Assembly: GCA_024803745.1 (NCBI GenBank)
Contig: JANJXV010000004.1
Coordinates: 46,434,858 to 46,498,857, forward strand
Reading direction: 5' to 3'
Origin: Megascapheus bottae
Lineage: Eukaryota > Chordata > Mammalia > Rodentia > Geomyidae
DNA length: 64,000 nt
The notes beneath the pieces were generated by a model, which was given only the letters and a program-made list of their open reading frames with translations, was not told where the DNA came from and made no database searches. A program made the position numbers and the translations under genes. This document shows, piece by piece, positions 36,629 to 48,981 of this stretch (position 1 is its first letter; each line of letters opens with the position of its first letter).

Positions 36629-36829
36629 TACTGAGATTTTGAAACAGAGCATCATGTTACTTGAGACACATCTGTAGCCCTTTTTGCTTTGAGTTGCTTT
36701 CTAACTATGGTCTAATACTTCTTTTTTACTTTGGACAGTGTTCAACCCTTGGTCCTTTTTCCTGTATTTCTCAAAATGTGGGATTACAGATATTTACCCC
36801 TGTGTCTGGCTTGTCTATTGAAATGAAGT

Positions 36830-36935
36830 TTCATTAGCCTCTTGACTAGACTGCTTCAAGCTATGAATCGCCTAAGCTGTGAATCGTCTCCCAAGGAGCT
36901 AGGATTATAGCTATGCGCTACTATGCCCAGCCCTC
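36830..36935 (-). mobile_element. Degraded B1-type SINE half
   Basis: AGGAGCTAGGATTATAGCTA and GCGCTACTATGCCCAGCCC correspond to the B1 start on the minus strand. The remainder is too diverged to align by eye. Confidence 0.55.
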
Positions 36936-38838
36936 CATGAGGATTAGAAATAACCAACATTACAAATAATGAAATATATGAATTAAAATGATTTGATAAT
37001 AAAAATATCTATTTTCAAGATATACACAATTTATTTTTCAAGTCTTAACAACACAGAAAAATACCCCCAAGAAAAATACTACTTGCTTTTCACCTTTAAA
37101 AAATAAACCAAACCAAAACAAAGAAACAGGATCATACTTGTGTGTGTGTTTAGTAATGTCACAGAGGATAGGGAAGGTTTTTTTTTTAATCTACTTGTTA
37201 TGAGACAAGGACCCGTGGCTTCCCCAGTTTCCTATTGCAGGATGCTTGCACTGGTTAGCACATTTGTAAAGTCTTCATGGTGGTGAGATAGGTGAGAATG
37301 GAACAATGTAGAGAAGCAGTGGGCTGAAAGAGGCTGCCATCTTCTTCCTCAGCATGTTCTGCAGGCCCTCAAGGCCTCTGCTCTCCTTTCCGACTCTCTC
37401 AATGATCTCTTCAGTAATTATAATGATTTTTATAATGTTTGCTTTGGGCATAGCTTTAACTAAAATGTCAAAGGTATAAAAATAAGAATTCTGTAAGTAA
37501 ATGGATAACATATTTGCAATAATATCTAAAGGTGTTTTAATGTGTAAAGGGAACATGACCTCATATTAGAACCTTTCCCAGTCTACGTCTACAATTAAAA
37601 TTCAGTGGGCCTGGGTGCCTTTTCCACAAACATAGCCATCTCTGGCTACGAGGGTTTCTTATATCACAGTGATAAAGCTATGTTTTCAATCTAGAACTTC
37701 AGTCCTGCTGGAAGACATCATGGATTCTGGGACAAAGATGGTGGTGCCTCCAAAAGAAGGCATGGCAAGTTAGAAATAGACCTTGTGAGAGCTTGGAATG
37801 AGGAACATATGGGAGAAAGTCAAAGGAGCAAAAAAGATAGATGGAAGGAAGAAAAATTAGGTGACTGTTGGTAAGAGACAAAATATCTAAGTCAAAGTTG
37901 TGTCATTTGACCATCGGATGTTACAAAAGCTCTTCTGTACTAATAATCACATGTTACCTTAGCTAGAAAAGAGCAAAGAGCCAGGGATTTTTTTCTGGAA
38001 TATGGAACAATGTAATTAGTCTAGAAGCAAAGCAAATATTAGATATATGAAGATTTCATTCACCTTAATTATTGGTGCAACTTACCTTTTCATTCAGTGC
38101 CTGTCTGAAATTAGTTACAATCTGCAAGAGAACCTGGTGGCAGGATCTATATTCCTGGAATTCCACAAAATTGTAGGACTTAAGTAGGGCTTAATTTCAT
38201 AACCACAGAATGTCTCACATTATTGCTGAAAAATCTAGAAAAAATGTCTTTGCATCTTTTTTTATAAATGGTTTAGTGCTCAAGGAGGGAGGAAGACAAA
38301 TAGTCATGGAAGCGTGATGAGGAAGGATGAGGAATTGAGAGGAACAGGAGGATAGAGTGGGGTAGTAGAGAGAAAAGAACCAGACTAATTATTTGGAATC
38401 AGAAGGCAACAGAGAAGATGACATATCAAAACCTGTGTCCTAACCGGCCTTGATGACAAGACTGTAAAGGTACAGAGCAGCTTGTGCCTGGCAATTCACT
38501 GCAGTCTTGTCTGTTATTTTTCTTGTTCCTAAAATGTCACATCACTTACCCTGTTTTTAAAGTCTTTGCCAATTGACAGATAATTGGCAGAGAAAAGAGT
38601 AGAAATTTTCTTAGCACATCCTGCTTAGGATTCCTAAGCTTCTATATTTCCCTGACTAGGAGAAAAGTCCCTGAGTTGGTAAATGCTTAGTTGGTATAAA
38701 ACAATTTTCCTTTCTATTGAAAGCTGAAGTAGTCGTCATCTCTAACAATATTCAAAACCCAAATTAGTATAAAATTGAAGACACTCTCCCCATCTGAGTG
38801 TGACTTTTGGGGTGTCACGACCAATGGAGCATACGAAA
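36936..38838. other. No gene seen
   Basis: About 1.9 kb of unique DNA. The ORF at 37275-37556 (93 codons, minus) has no recognised domain. Confidence 0.5.
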
Positions 38839-38839
38839 T

Positions 38840-39071
38840 GTGTATTTCTTAATCCTAGCTATGCAGAAGGCTAAGGTTTAAGGATTGCAGTGGAAAGCCA
38901 GTCTGCGAAGGAAAGTCTGTGGGATTCTTATCTCCAATTAACCACTCAGAAAAAGCTTTAAGTGGCACTGTGGCTCAAGTGGCAGCATGAAAGCTTTGAG
39001 CAGAAGCTCAGGGATGGTGCTTAGGCACTGAGTTCAAGCACCAGGATCTGCAAAAAATAAAAATAAAAAAA
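38840..39071 (+). mobile_element. B1-ID dimeric SINE, diverged
   Basis: TTAATCCTAGCTATGCAGAA, the ATTCTTATCTCCAATTAACC linker and CTGTGGCTCAAGTGGCAG mark the two halves. It ends in an A-rich tail. Confidence 0.84.
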
Positions 39072-39624
39072 TAGAAGTGTGTTTCTAAGGAAGCCAAATT
39101 CTCATTGCTTTGGGGATTTTATTATAGATTCAATACTATGACAATTTTTTTTCTTTAAAGTTATCTAGGTGCTGAGAATGTGCTCAGTACTTAATGAGTT
39201 TATAGTCTAAGGAGGAATGCAGAGAAACAAAAGAGCTGTTCACACTGTCTAGTGTTAAAGTCTATGGTAAACATAAGCACAGGCTATAGTATAAGAAGAG
39301 GACAGATAGCTTATCTACTTAGGTAATAAACTATTTGAGAGACATAAAAGCCTTTGAAAAAATTCATGTCTTCATTGAGGTTCAAGAAACATTGGAAAGC
39401 AAACTCACATGACTGAAGAGATGGCAGGTTATTGTAAAGCAATGGTAGTGAGGGCAGGGCCAGGGTGAGGGGGTACTGTAGGCATGTTCCAGGCAGATGG
39501 AACAGTAAGTACAAAGGTATGGAGATGAGAACTTTCCATGGAAGCAAAATCTTGATGACAATTTGATGTTTGTTGGTACTTCCCAAATCAATTCATACCA
39601 GTCCCTTGTATAAGAATAAATGAG
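39072..39624. other. No gene seen
   Basis: Unique sequence. Confidence 0.5.
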
Positions 39625-39712
39625 AGGGGTTGGTGATATGGCTCAGTTAGTGGAGTGCTTTCCAATAAGCAAAAGCATCATCAGTTACTGGGCCTAAATA
39701 TAAAGAAAAGAA
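39625..39712 (+). mobile_element. ID-like monomer SINE
   Basis: GGGGTTGGTGATATGGCTCA and TAGTGGAGTGCTTTCC fit the left tRNA/ID monomer alone. It lacks the right monomer and has a poor B box. An old ID relative is likely. Confidence 0.6.
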
Positions 39713-39752
39713 ATAACCAACACGTATAAAAGAAAAAAGAATAATTGAGATA

Positions 39753-39930
39753 ATTATTTGAAATAAGATAGGGAAGGGGGGAACAAGATGGAGGGAGGGG
39801 GTTAGGGGAGGGAAATGGGGACAAAAACATGAGAAGGGGTATCAATATTTATGAAGAAACGCACTTTCTAGCTGGGGAATATAATGTAATCCTTCTATTA
39901 ATTACAATCCAAAAAAGAAAAAAAGAAAAA
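39753..39930 (+). mobile_element. Very short L1 3' UTR insertion
   Basis: This is 178 bp of L1 3' UTR from its G-rich tract to the tail. Direct repeat GAATAATTGAGATA at 39739-39752 and 39931-39944 is perfect. Confidence 0.93.
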
Positions 39931-40206
39931 GAATAATTGAGATAAATGTAACAGAGAGGGATGGTTAACTAGCTGTTTTTATCAGAATATATCGTAGTAT
40001 ATTTCTGAAAATCTTGCTGCAGAACTATGTGAGACTTGGATTTCTGGTGACTGAACATGAAGTTGGTGAATACTGAAACCTATCTCTTTCCCGCTGATGT
40101 GGGTGAAGCATTTAGAACATTAGGTGTATTGCCTGCCTCCATAGTGTTGGCAGGAAAAGGTAACTGATGAGTCTACACAATTTCCAAAGTAGCCTGGACT
40201 ATTTTT

Positions 40207-40396
40207 TTGTCAGTCCTGGGCTTGAGCTCAGGGCCTGAGCACTGTCCTTGGACTTTCTCAAGGCTAGAGCTCTACCACCTGAGCCTCAGCACCACTTTCG
40301 GCTTTTTTCTATGTATGTGGTACCAAGGAATTGAACCCAGGTCTTCGTGCATGCTAGGCAAGCACTTTACCACTAGGCCAAACTCCTGGCCCAACA
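40207..40396 (-). mobile_element. ID-dimer (IDL-Geo-like) SINE
   Basis: Minus-strand copy with both monomers. Perfect direct repeat CTGGACTATTTTT at 40194-40206 and 40397-40409. Confidence 0.93.
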
Positions 40397-40409
40397 CTGG
40401 ACTATTTTT

Positions 40410-41404
40410 AATGGATTCACAAGAATTGTCCTTTCAAGAAAAAAGAACGAAAACCAGGAGAGATAGTTGATGTGAGATTTGAGAATGAGGGTTTAAAAAT
40501 TTAACTTGTTAGTAGCAAAACTTTAAAGGTTTCTGAAGTTTCCTTTTTTAAAAATGTAGAAGCTCTTCTTCCTGAAGATGTATTTATTAAGGATATGCAT
40601 TTATTACATTGAAGATACTTATTTGGATACTTTAGATAGATTTAATATTCATTAAGTATGCATTATGCAAATAGGTTAATTCTTCTGTTTATGGCTATAC
40701 AGAAAAAAAGAAGTCAGAATTTTGAAAATCAGTTAAGCATATTGACCTAGAAACATTCTTGACATTTTAAACTTTCAGTTCTTGCATAGAACAGGAGCAT
40801 AGGTAAGATGAAAGAAAATGTTTAGCAGGAAGAATCAGAGAAATACACAGACATTGCATCTGGTCTGCGACTTTCATACTTCACACTGGTGTTTTTTGTG
40901 GTACATAACTTCTATTAGAATAATTCAAGTTTTGAACTAGCATCTTGCCACTGGAAGCCCAAGAATGCAGATTTGTCATAGTTTCGTCTCTGGATAGTCC
41001 AGTCTCCTAGGCATTGAAAAATAGCAAGGTAGGGGAATGAGGTTTTTATGAAGATTAGGCACTTGGCCTGTTGGTGGGCTTTTCACATGCTATCAGCACA
41101 TACCAGGGCAGTCAGCATGAGAAATTTCTTCTTCACATGTGAAGAGCATGTTTATGCTTGCATGTCAGTGTATGTTCACTTACTCATACCTGCACTATGT
41201 TTATCAAACATTCAGGGGGCATATTTCCTACTGGGTCAAGCTAAAGAAGCTTGTTTTTGGGGAACAGGGGTTTGCATTTTTTTGTGTAGGGTTTTCATTC
41301 TCCTTTTAATTGAGGTAATTAACATTACTCTAATTGAGGCTATGGAAACTCAGTAGTCTAACAAGTTAGGGCATTTACTGAATTATGTCATTCTTGGTAG
41401 CATT
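40410..41404. other. No gene seen
   Basis: AT-rich unique DNA. A 102-codon plus ORF at 41048-41356 has no recognised relatives. Confidence 0.5.
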
Positions 41405-41454
41405 TTTCTTCCTTCTTCCCTCCCTCCCTTCCTTCCTTCCCTCCCTCCTTTACT
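41405..41454. repeat. CTTC/CTCC polypyrimidine tract
   Basis: Mixed CTTC and CCTC units directly beside a SINE. Confidence 0.85.
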
Positions 41455-41668
41455 TAGGGCTAAAATTTAGCACCAGGTCATGGACGCTAAGCTTTGTTGT
41501 ACAAGGCTAGCCCTCTACCACTTGAGCCACATTCCAATTCCAGCTTTTTTGGATGCTTAACTGGAGATGATCTCTCAGCCTTCCCTGTCCATGCTGGCTT
41601 CAAACTCCAATCCTCAGATCTCACCCTTCTGAGTGGATTATATGTGTGAGCCACCAGCACATAGCTTG
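41455..41668 (-). mobile_element. B1-ID dimeric SINE
   Basis: CAAGGCTAGCCCTCTACCAC and TAACTGGAGATGATCTC, then the B1 end (GTGAGCCACCAGCACATAGC). Diverged copy. Confidence 0.82.
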
Positions 41669-42255
41669 GTCTTGGAACATCGTATTTGAGAAGAAGGAAT
41701 AGAGATCCAGAGCAACTTATTGCTCTGCTTTTGTTCTCTTTTTCTTGTCCTTCTGGGCTTCTGCTGCCTATGCAGTCACATGCTTCTAAAATTGGAGGAT
41801 TATTCCTCCTATAAAATGATATCCTGATTTTGACAGAGGTATCGGTGACATTTTATTTCTCTTCATTTTAAATTCTCTACATATTCAATAGAACAAAACT
41901 AGCATGGGGGAGGGAAGGAAAAGAAACATTTTTGAAAAAACATAATAAACACACTCAAGTCCAACTAAACTTTTTTAAGCCAAGAGTCAGATCCCTTTTC
42001 ACTTGTGTTAAAGGGAAAAATATGTCCTCTGTTTTACCTATCATTTAGAGGCCTTTATAGGTTAAATACATATACAAATATAGAATGTTGTCAGTATACA
42101 AGTACTCATTTATACAAATCATGCACTTACTCAGCATACATAGTATAGCTAGTTTAAACTGAGCTGTCCATAAATATAAAATACGTAAGGTTTTGAACAC
42201 ACGATATAGACAAGTAAAACATCACAGAAGTACCACTTAATTTACATTCCATGTT
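41669..42255. other. No gene seen
   Basis: Unique AT-rich sequence. Confidence 0.5.
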
Positions 42256-42269
42256 GAAATATTTTGGAT

Positions 42270-42924
42270 TTACACTAGCACAACAATGTTCATTGCAGCA
42301 TTATTCACCATAGCAAAGATATGGAACCAACCTAGATGTCCCTCAGTTGATGAGTGGATCAACAAGTTGTGGTATTTGTACACAATGGAATTCTATGCTG
42401 CTGTCAGAAAAAACGACATTGACCCATTTGTTAGGAAATGGAAAGACTTAGAAAAAATCATATTAAGTGAAGTAAGCCAGACTCAAAGGAACTTAGGCTC
42501 AATGGTTTCCCTCATTTGTCATAATCAGTAGAAACCTTGGGCTCTACTAGCAGAGATCTGCAATAGAGCAAAACCTTGATACATAAGGCCATATAGTATG
42601 AAGCTAATTGAAAGGACCTCCAGGATATTGAAACAAAAGCCATATAACGAATGATTGTTGTCCTTAATGTGCTATCTCTCATCTCCTTTGCTGTCCCTTG
42701 GGTATCTCATATTGTTACAGTAGCTCACTTTGTTATCTGATATATTGAATTTATTTGTATTTGGTTATTTGAAATTTGATAGGGAAGGGGGGAAAACCAA
42801 GGGGGGGCAGTGAGGGGGAGGGTAAAGGGTACCAAGACATGTGAAAGGGTATCAATGTATGTGAATTAATGCGTCTTCTATATGGCAAATATCATGTAAC
42901 CCTTTTATTAATTACAATAAAAAA
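42270..42924 (+). mobile_element. 5'-truncated L1 3' end
   Basis: The end of ORF2 (stop at 42529-42531) plus the full 3' UTR with its G-rich tract at about 42783-42825. Direct repeat GAAATATTTTGGAT at 42256-42269 and 42925-42938 is perfect, so the insertion is relatively young. Confidence 0.96.
42286..42531 (+). pseudogene. L1 ORF2p last 81 codons
   Basis: An open piece with ALFTIAKIWNQPRCPSVDEW and ending SMVSLICHNQ. It is nearly identical to the end of the L1 at 20760-22718. It is only the C-terminus and has no catalytic domain. Confidence 0.9.
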
Positions 42925-43140
42925 GAAATATTTTGGATCTATTGGAGTCAATAAAATATATTTTGAAACTAAATTAAACCTCAAAAGTAATCTCACATGT
43001 TTCTTTTAGAAAACAAAGTAGATATGACTTTCAGGCTAGTTCTATTGAATAGTAGTGATCTGAACTACAGAACATAAAGATTTTTCTAGTATCCATATAA
43101 CTAAGAACGTTCTTCTGTTAGGGTCTAGATAAAATAGATT

Positions 43141-43362
43141 TTTTTTTTGGCTTGAACTCTGGTCTTGAGCACTGTCCCTGAGCTCTTCATCTCAAGGCTA
43201 ACACCCTACCCCTTGGGCCACAGCGCCACTTCTGGTTTTCTCGTGGTTAATTGGAGGTAAGAATCTCAAAGACTTTATTGCCTGGCTTTGAACCGCAATC
43301 CTCAGATCTCGGCCTCATGAGTAGCTAAGATTACAGGCATGATCCACTGTTCCCAGCTAAAA
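43141..43362 (-). mobile_element. B1-ID dimeric SINE
   Basis: A clear two-part copy (CATCTCAAGGCTAACACCCT, GGTTAATTGGAGGTAAGAAT, ATGAGTAGCTAAGATTACAG). Confidence 0.88.
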
Positions 43363-43388
43363 GAGATTGTTTTGTGGGTATGTTTGTC

Positions 43389-43610
43389 CATTTTGGGGCT
43401 TGACTGAGGTCCTGGACACTGTCCCTATCCTTTTTTGATTGAGGCTAGTTCTCTGCCACTTGATGCACAGCTATAGTTCCAGCTTTTTCAGTGACTAATT
43501 GGAGATAAGAGTCTCAGACTTTCCTACCTTGGCTGGCTTCAATCCATAATCATCAGATCTCCACCTCCTGAGTAGCCAGGATTATAGGCATGAGCCACTG
43601 ACATTCAACT
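43389..43610 (-). mobile_element. B1-ID dimeric SINE
   Basis: A second, more diverged copy in the same orientation only about 27 bp from the previous one (GACTAATTGGAGATAAGAGT, CCTGAGTAGCCAGGATTATA). Confidence 0.86.
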
Positions 43611-44559
43611 TATAAAGTAGTTTTTCACTCTGCTCATGTTCCTGTTTTTCACATACCTCAGAATAAGTTTTTCTTAGACATTTATCTTCATATTAGAATA
43701 AAATTTTAGGTGGTTGTATCTTTCTTCAACTAGTTCCTATGAACATAACTTATTTTTCTTTTCTCCTCACTAGACTGTTGGATGGCACTGAAGAGGGTAC
43801 ACTGTTGGAATTTTATCAAATTGTCACACATAATCTGACCCCGCTCCTTCTCAAAGTTTATTTCCTACACAATCATCTCCATTTGGGACATAGATAACTG
43901 AAGATGAAGTGAGTTATTCAAAGCCAAGGGGTTGGTGGGACTGCAGAATGTAAATGCCGAATTCCCCACCCTAAGTATCTCTGTGCTCAACATCCTCCAG
44001 GCAGAGGATGCATTAACAGTTAACCTTATGAACATTGCATAAAGATCAGTTACTTACAGTTGGCTTGCATACATATTGTATATCATATGAATGATATATT
44101 GGGTGGCATGTAGACCAAATGAGGAAAAATTGACTTCTAAAAACTATCTGAATAAGGATGCAAAGTGGAAAAGGACTCAGGGTTCAAAGACAATAAAGTA
44201 TGAAAAAATTCATGTATAATTTGAAACAACAATGATTTTATAAACAGTGATATTAATTAAGAAGCTTCAAAGTAAAAAATACAGCTATGTTTATCCTCTT
44301 TCCTAATTCTCCTTAATTTTTTGAAATTACTGACTTAGTCTCATCTTTCTTCAGACTATGGGTCAGGCTTTTATCCAAATGTGTGCTTGCTCTATATTCT
44401 CATATGCAAAGGATCTAATGGTATGAATTTGCATGGTATGAATATTTTGTAAACCTTTGGTGAGACTCTGGAATCTATTCTAGGCTTTGAGTCCTGTGTT
44501 CAGAAGACAACCATGAATATGGCTTGAAGCTTGAATTAGAAAGAGAAATAGGACTGTGA
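43611..44559. other. No gene seen
   Basis: Unique sequence. Confidence 0.5.
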
Positions 44560-45150
44560 CAAGCTCTGTGGTAAGTAGAGGCCAGGATGAGGGTGAGGAG
44601 GCTTAGTTGTCAGAATTCTAAGATGGATTCCTTGAATCTCACTTTCTGATATATACACACTGTGTCAAAGCAGCTCAAATGTAATGTGGGTAGAATCAGT
44701 GAATAAGATGGAGTAGCATGCCTATTATTTACGAGCTAAGCAAACGGCAGATTTTCTATGGAGTTTGATCTAAAAAGAAAAGCTTATGGAGACTGGGCCC
44801 TTTGAGAAGTCGTAGGTGGTATGAAAGGGCTCAGGGAAGAAGCTATAAAGCAAACAGCTGAGATCAGTCTCCAGAACTATTAGCAGTTTCTCATTGCCTG
44901 CTGACCAGACAGGAAGGACCAGGGTTCTATAAACGCAAGAAAAAATCCTCTGCTAAATTAAGGAAGAGGATCTCATCATAACTGAGATTCCAGATGAAAA
45001 CAAACTCAGATGAAGTCTCACATTTAGCCTTATAAAACCATGAATAGTAGGGATTCTGGCATTCAGGACTGTGACTTATAAAATAAACATTGTCTTAAAC
45101 TGTTAAGTTCATGTTCATTTGTTATGCAGCACTGGAAACCAATACATGAC
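44560..45150 (+). mobile_element. Ancient MaLR-type (MLT1-like) LTR
   Basis: Blocks typical of MLT1 LTRs appear in order: a CTGAGATCAGTCTCCAGA-type segment (about 44859), GGAAGGACCAGGGTTCTATA (about 44911), ATTCCAGATGAAAACAAACTC, the GGACTGTGACTTATAAAATAAA polyadenylation region (45066), and the end TTATGCAGCACTGGAAACCA before ATACATGA. It is highly diverged with no internal coding sequence. The 5' limit is uncertain. Confidence 0.62.
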
Positions 45151-45345
45151 CTTAAGTGTAGAAAGCAGGCTGAATTTTGGGAAGATTTTGCAAAAATAAA
45201 GAACAGCTTGAGCTGTGCTGTACAAGTATTAGAGAAAAAGGAAGGAGCTGCAAAGTAAGAATTAGGAAAAAAATGTCCCAGTGTTGACAACACAATGGGA
45301 TTACCTAGGAGAGTTAAGCACAATGGATACTTCGGTCTTCCTCTT

Positions 45346-45442
45346 TTTTTTTTCTTTTTTTTATTGTAATTAGTAAAAGGGTTACATGATATTTGCCAGA
45401 TAGAAGGTGCATTAATTCACATACATTGATACCCTTTCACAT
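45346..45442 (-). mobile_element. Minimal L1 3' tail insertion (about 97 bp)
   Basis: Poly-T followed by only the last about 80 bp of the L1 3' UTR on the minus strand. An imperfect direct repeat lies at 45332-45345 (TCGGTCTTCCTCTT) and about 45443-45456 (TTGGTCTACCTCTT). Confidence 0.85.
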
Positions 45443-45456
45443 TTTGGTCTACCTCT

Positions 45457-46112
45457 TGAAAATCTATCATGATTTGTCTGGGCATTGAGAATTTTAAATC
45501 TCCCCAGGTGATTTTTTCTTTTAGCAGAGTTAAAAGTGGGAGCCGTGTTTTAGAAAGGGTGGGAAAGAGTAGAACTTCAAGTAGCTCAGAATGGATAGGT
45601 CAAAAGTTGGGGCAAAACTGAAATATAGTTAAAAAGAAAAAATATAATATACGTTTATTATTTATTGTTTTTATTTAAAAATCACACTTCAATTTCAGTT
45701 ACTGACAAATCTTCTGAATATATACCTAGTGAGTAAGTAATGAGTTGTCAATGTACTGGAGGAGGGAAGAGCAGTTCTCCCAATTAAATTTCAAATCCAT
45801 TTTACAGTATTGAGCATAGTAGGTGGTTTATAATTGTTTCCTGAATGAGTAAAAATTATAGTGGGTAAAGAAGAAAATAAAAGCTGTAGAAATGCTGGAC
45901 ATAGACTGAAAACGAGATACCTATCTGCCTTGAAATTTGGGGTACTTTACTGATCATCATTTATTTTTTTTTCAAGACACAACTTCACTACAGATGCCAC
46001 ATATTCTCATTGCTTACCTCACTGCTATAATCTACAATGGAATATAATCCTTCATTATATTACTGTGTGTGATGTAGCTAATAGTACATGCCAAAGTATA
46101 TGAGTGTAGATG
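45457..46112. other. No gene seen
   Basis: Unique AT-rich DNA. Confidence 0.5.
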
Positions 46113-46122
46113 CACACACACA

Positions 46123-46174
<52 letters not shown>
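46113..46174. repeat. (CA)n microsatellite
   Basis: About 30 CA units with one CC interruption near 46129. Confidence 0.95.
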
Positions 46175-46178
<4 letters not shown>

Positions 46179-46811
46179 GATCTTGTATGATGCCCAGCTC
46201 AAAAGACAGTGCTATGGTCAAATAGGTAGATGAACTCAGGATTTAGAAGTGAAACTTGATTAAAAAAGATGTGATCAAGTTCTGTTGAGACCACTTTGCA
46301 TGAATAGAGTAAGGTGAATGAGCTATCATTCTCATTCACTTATTGAATGCTTACTCTCTGCCAGCTTCAAAGAAATATGCTCTATAAACATTGTGATATA
46401 GCACTTCATTTTGTCTTCATCAAACCCATTGAGGCATACACTAATACCTTCCCTTTACACATCAAGTTAAAAAACAACTCAGATAACTTCTAAGGAATAG
46501 AGTTGAGATTTGAAATGCCATTGGTCAGACTCCAAAACCAAGTGAGAATGCTTGACCTTGAAGAGTCAAGGATGATGTCAAAACTGGGAAATTCTTCCAG
46601 TATTAGCAAACACATCTGATCTTTGCTTTTGATACTGCTAAGAATTATATTTCTGGAAATGAAACTAACTGAACTACTTATTTACATTTTATACAACGAT
46701 GGAAAACTTTCAGCATTACCGAGTTATATACATATTTTTACCTTCTGAAACAGGATTAAACATATGAGTTAGAGTCAAGACGTGAACCTTCTGAAAGTAA
46801 GGTGCTTTCTT
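46175..46811. other. No gene seen
   Basis: Unique sequence. Confidence 0.5.
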
Positions 46812-46814
46812 TGT

Positions 46815-47040
46815 TTGTTGTTGGTTGTGGGGCTTGAATTCTGGTCCCCGTGTTGCTCTGAGCTTTGCAGCTCAAGGCTAGCACCCTCCCACTTGAGCCA
46901 CAGTGCCACTCTAGTTTTCTGGTGGTTTTTGGAGATAAGAGTCATGGACGTTAGTACCTGGGCTGGCTTTGAACTGAGATCCTCAGATCTCAGCTTCTTG
47001 GGTAGCTAGGATTATAGGCTTGAGCCACCAGCACCTGGCT
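46815..47040 (-). mobile_element. B1-ID dimeric SINE
   Basis: TTGCAGCTCAAGGCTAGCAC, GGTTTTTGGAGATAAGAGTC and GGGTAGCTAGGATTATAGGC in the expected order on the minus strand. Confidence 0.88.
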
Positions 47041-47084
47041 TATAATATTAATTTTTGACATTTCATTGTACAAATTGAAAAAAA

Positions 47085-47308
47085 ATAGCTCGTGGTTTAT
47101 GTCTGTAATCCTAGCTACATAAGAGGTGGATCTCTAAAGATCCACAAGATTCTCTCTGGTTAAAAAGCCCCAAGTAGAGCGGTGGCTCAATGGCTCAAGT
47201 CATGGAGTACCAACTTTAAGTGAAAAGACTGCAGGACAGATTTAGGGCCTTGTGTTCAAACACCAGTACCCTCACCAAATAAATAAATAAATAAATAAAT
47301 AAATAAAA
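47085..47308 (+). mobile_element. B1-ID dimeric SINE with (AAAT)n tail
   Basis: TCTGTAATCCTAGCTACATA and GGTGGCTCAATGGCTCAAGT mark the two halves. The tail has become about eight AAAT units at 47277-47308. Confidence 0.82.
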
Positions 47309-48290
47309 ACAATCTAAACATGTTTTTGCTTTTCTATTTGATCATCTCTTCTTAATGTAAATTTCCCAGTAGGCAAGTACTCTACATTTTTTATATGGCA
47401 AACATTTAACTCTTTCAGAATATTACATACCTGATTATGTAGAAACAATAGGTTCATTGTTAAAAATTAGGATCTTTTTATGTGTTTGTATTATTCAGGA
47501 TGTAGCGGTAATAATTGCTGTGTTTCTTACAGCTACAATCATATAATCTTTAATTCATGTTTTCAGTTTCTTTAGCCTAAAATTTTTAGCTTGGTTTTTG
47601 CTACAAACTTTCTTTGTTTAATTCGCCATGAGCTACAAAGATTTGTCCTAAAATGTCACATGTGAACTGCATACAGGTGACTGGCAGAATATGATATTAA
47701 TAGGTTATTGACTTGTTAGGTCTTTAAGAGCCAAAGGGAACATCCCATGAAGCCTGTGCATGCCACTAGAGGTTTGTTTCATTGATTGGTCTGTTTAACC
47801 CATCATCTCCAGGCATTTAAACAATGATATACGCTTGACAAACCTAATATTTCATTTTCTATCTGGGGACTGTAGCCCAGAAATTAAAGGGAAGAAAGAC
47901 AAATGGACAGATATACAAGCAGAAAATGATGATAGATGTGAGATGAAAGGATGAGAAAAACACAACACAGACAAAAATTTGGATCTGTAAGTTGTGGAAT
48001 CAGTAAATGTACAATGTAACAAAGAAATGAAATTCTTAGGAAATGTGTGGGAGGTAGCCTTTCTGCTATGAGCAAAATGGAGGTTTGGTTAGAGAACAGC
48101 TAGCAAGATAATTAAGATACTAAATATGCGGTGTTTATTGTTTTGGAAGAGTGAGGAGGAAGAGAGAGGGAAGCAGGAAAGAAAAAGAGAGTTTTGAATA
48201 CTTTTGTTAAGAGCAGATCTAGGCATTTTATTTTACCTAGTGTTTGCCTTTAAAATTTTGAAGGAGATGTAGTAACAAAGAGGAACAACT
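47309..48290. other. No gene seen
   Basis: Unique AT-rich sequence. Confidence 0.5.
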
Positions 48291-48366
48291 CTTCTTCCTC
48301 TTCCTCCTCTTCCTTTTCCTTTTCCTTCTCTTTTCCCTCCTCCTTTCCCTCTTCTTTATCTTCTTA
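48291..48366. repeat. Polypyrimidine (CTTC/TTTCC) tract
   Basis: About 75 bp of nearly pure C/T on the plus strand. Confidence 0.85.
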
Positions 48367-48779
48367 AGTTTAGGTTTTTTTTATGTTACTCAGGAGAAAG
48401 TGAGACACTGTATAATAATCTACTCTTGGTTCCCTAAATCTTCTTTTACTGAGGTGACAGAGAACAGAGTAAATAGAAATGAATATATACAATAAATTAT
48501 ATCCTCAAAACTACTGGGATTTGTTTGGATTAAAATTTGATTCTTAATGCAGTGTGTGTGGAAACAGAGCAGTAACCTTCTACCTTGTCTCCAGAACATA
48601 GGCTGAGTGAGGAAGCAAGACCCTTTCAAATTATTGTATCTTCTAGGAAAAGAAGGCTAATGAGGAAGAGAGCAATCTGAGGATCAAGTGAACCATATTT
48701 CCACTTACATTTTGGTATCCAGAAGTTTCAATCGTAAGTGAATTTTAAGGTTTTTATGTCCTGTAAAAAAGCTAGATTT

Positions 48780-48966
48780 GAGGCTGGGAGTGTGGCCTAG
48801 TGATAGAGTGCTTACCTAGCATGCACAAAGCCCTGGGTTTGATCTCTTGGTACCACATGCACACAAAAAAGCCAGGAGGTAGTGCTGTGGCTCAAGGATA
48901 CAGTGCTAACCTTGAGAAAAACCCACGAACAGTGCCCAGGCCCTGAGTTCAAGCCCCAGGATTGGC
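48780..48966 (+). mobile_element. ID-dimer (IDL-Geo-like) SINE
   Basis: Both monomers present. Direct repeat AAAAAAGCTAGATTT at 48765-48779 and AAAAAAGCTGGATTT at 48967-48981 (one mismatch). Confidence 0.93.
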
Positions 48967-48981
48967 AAAAAAGCTGGATTT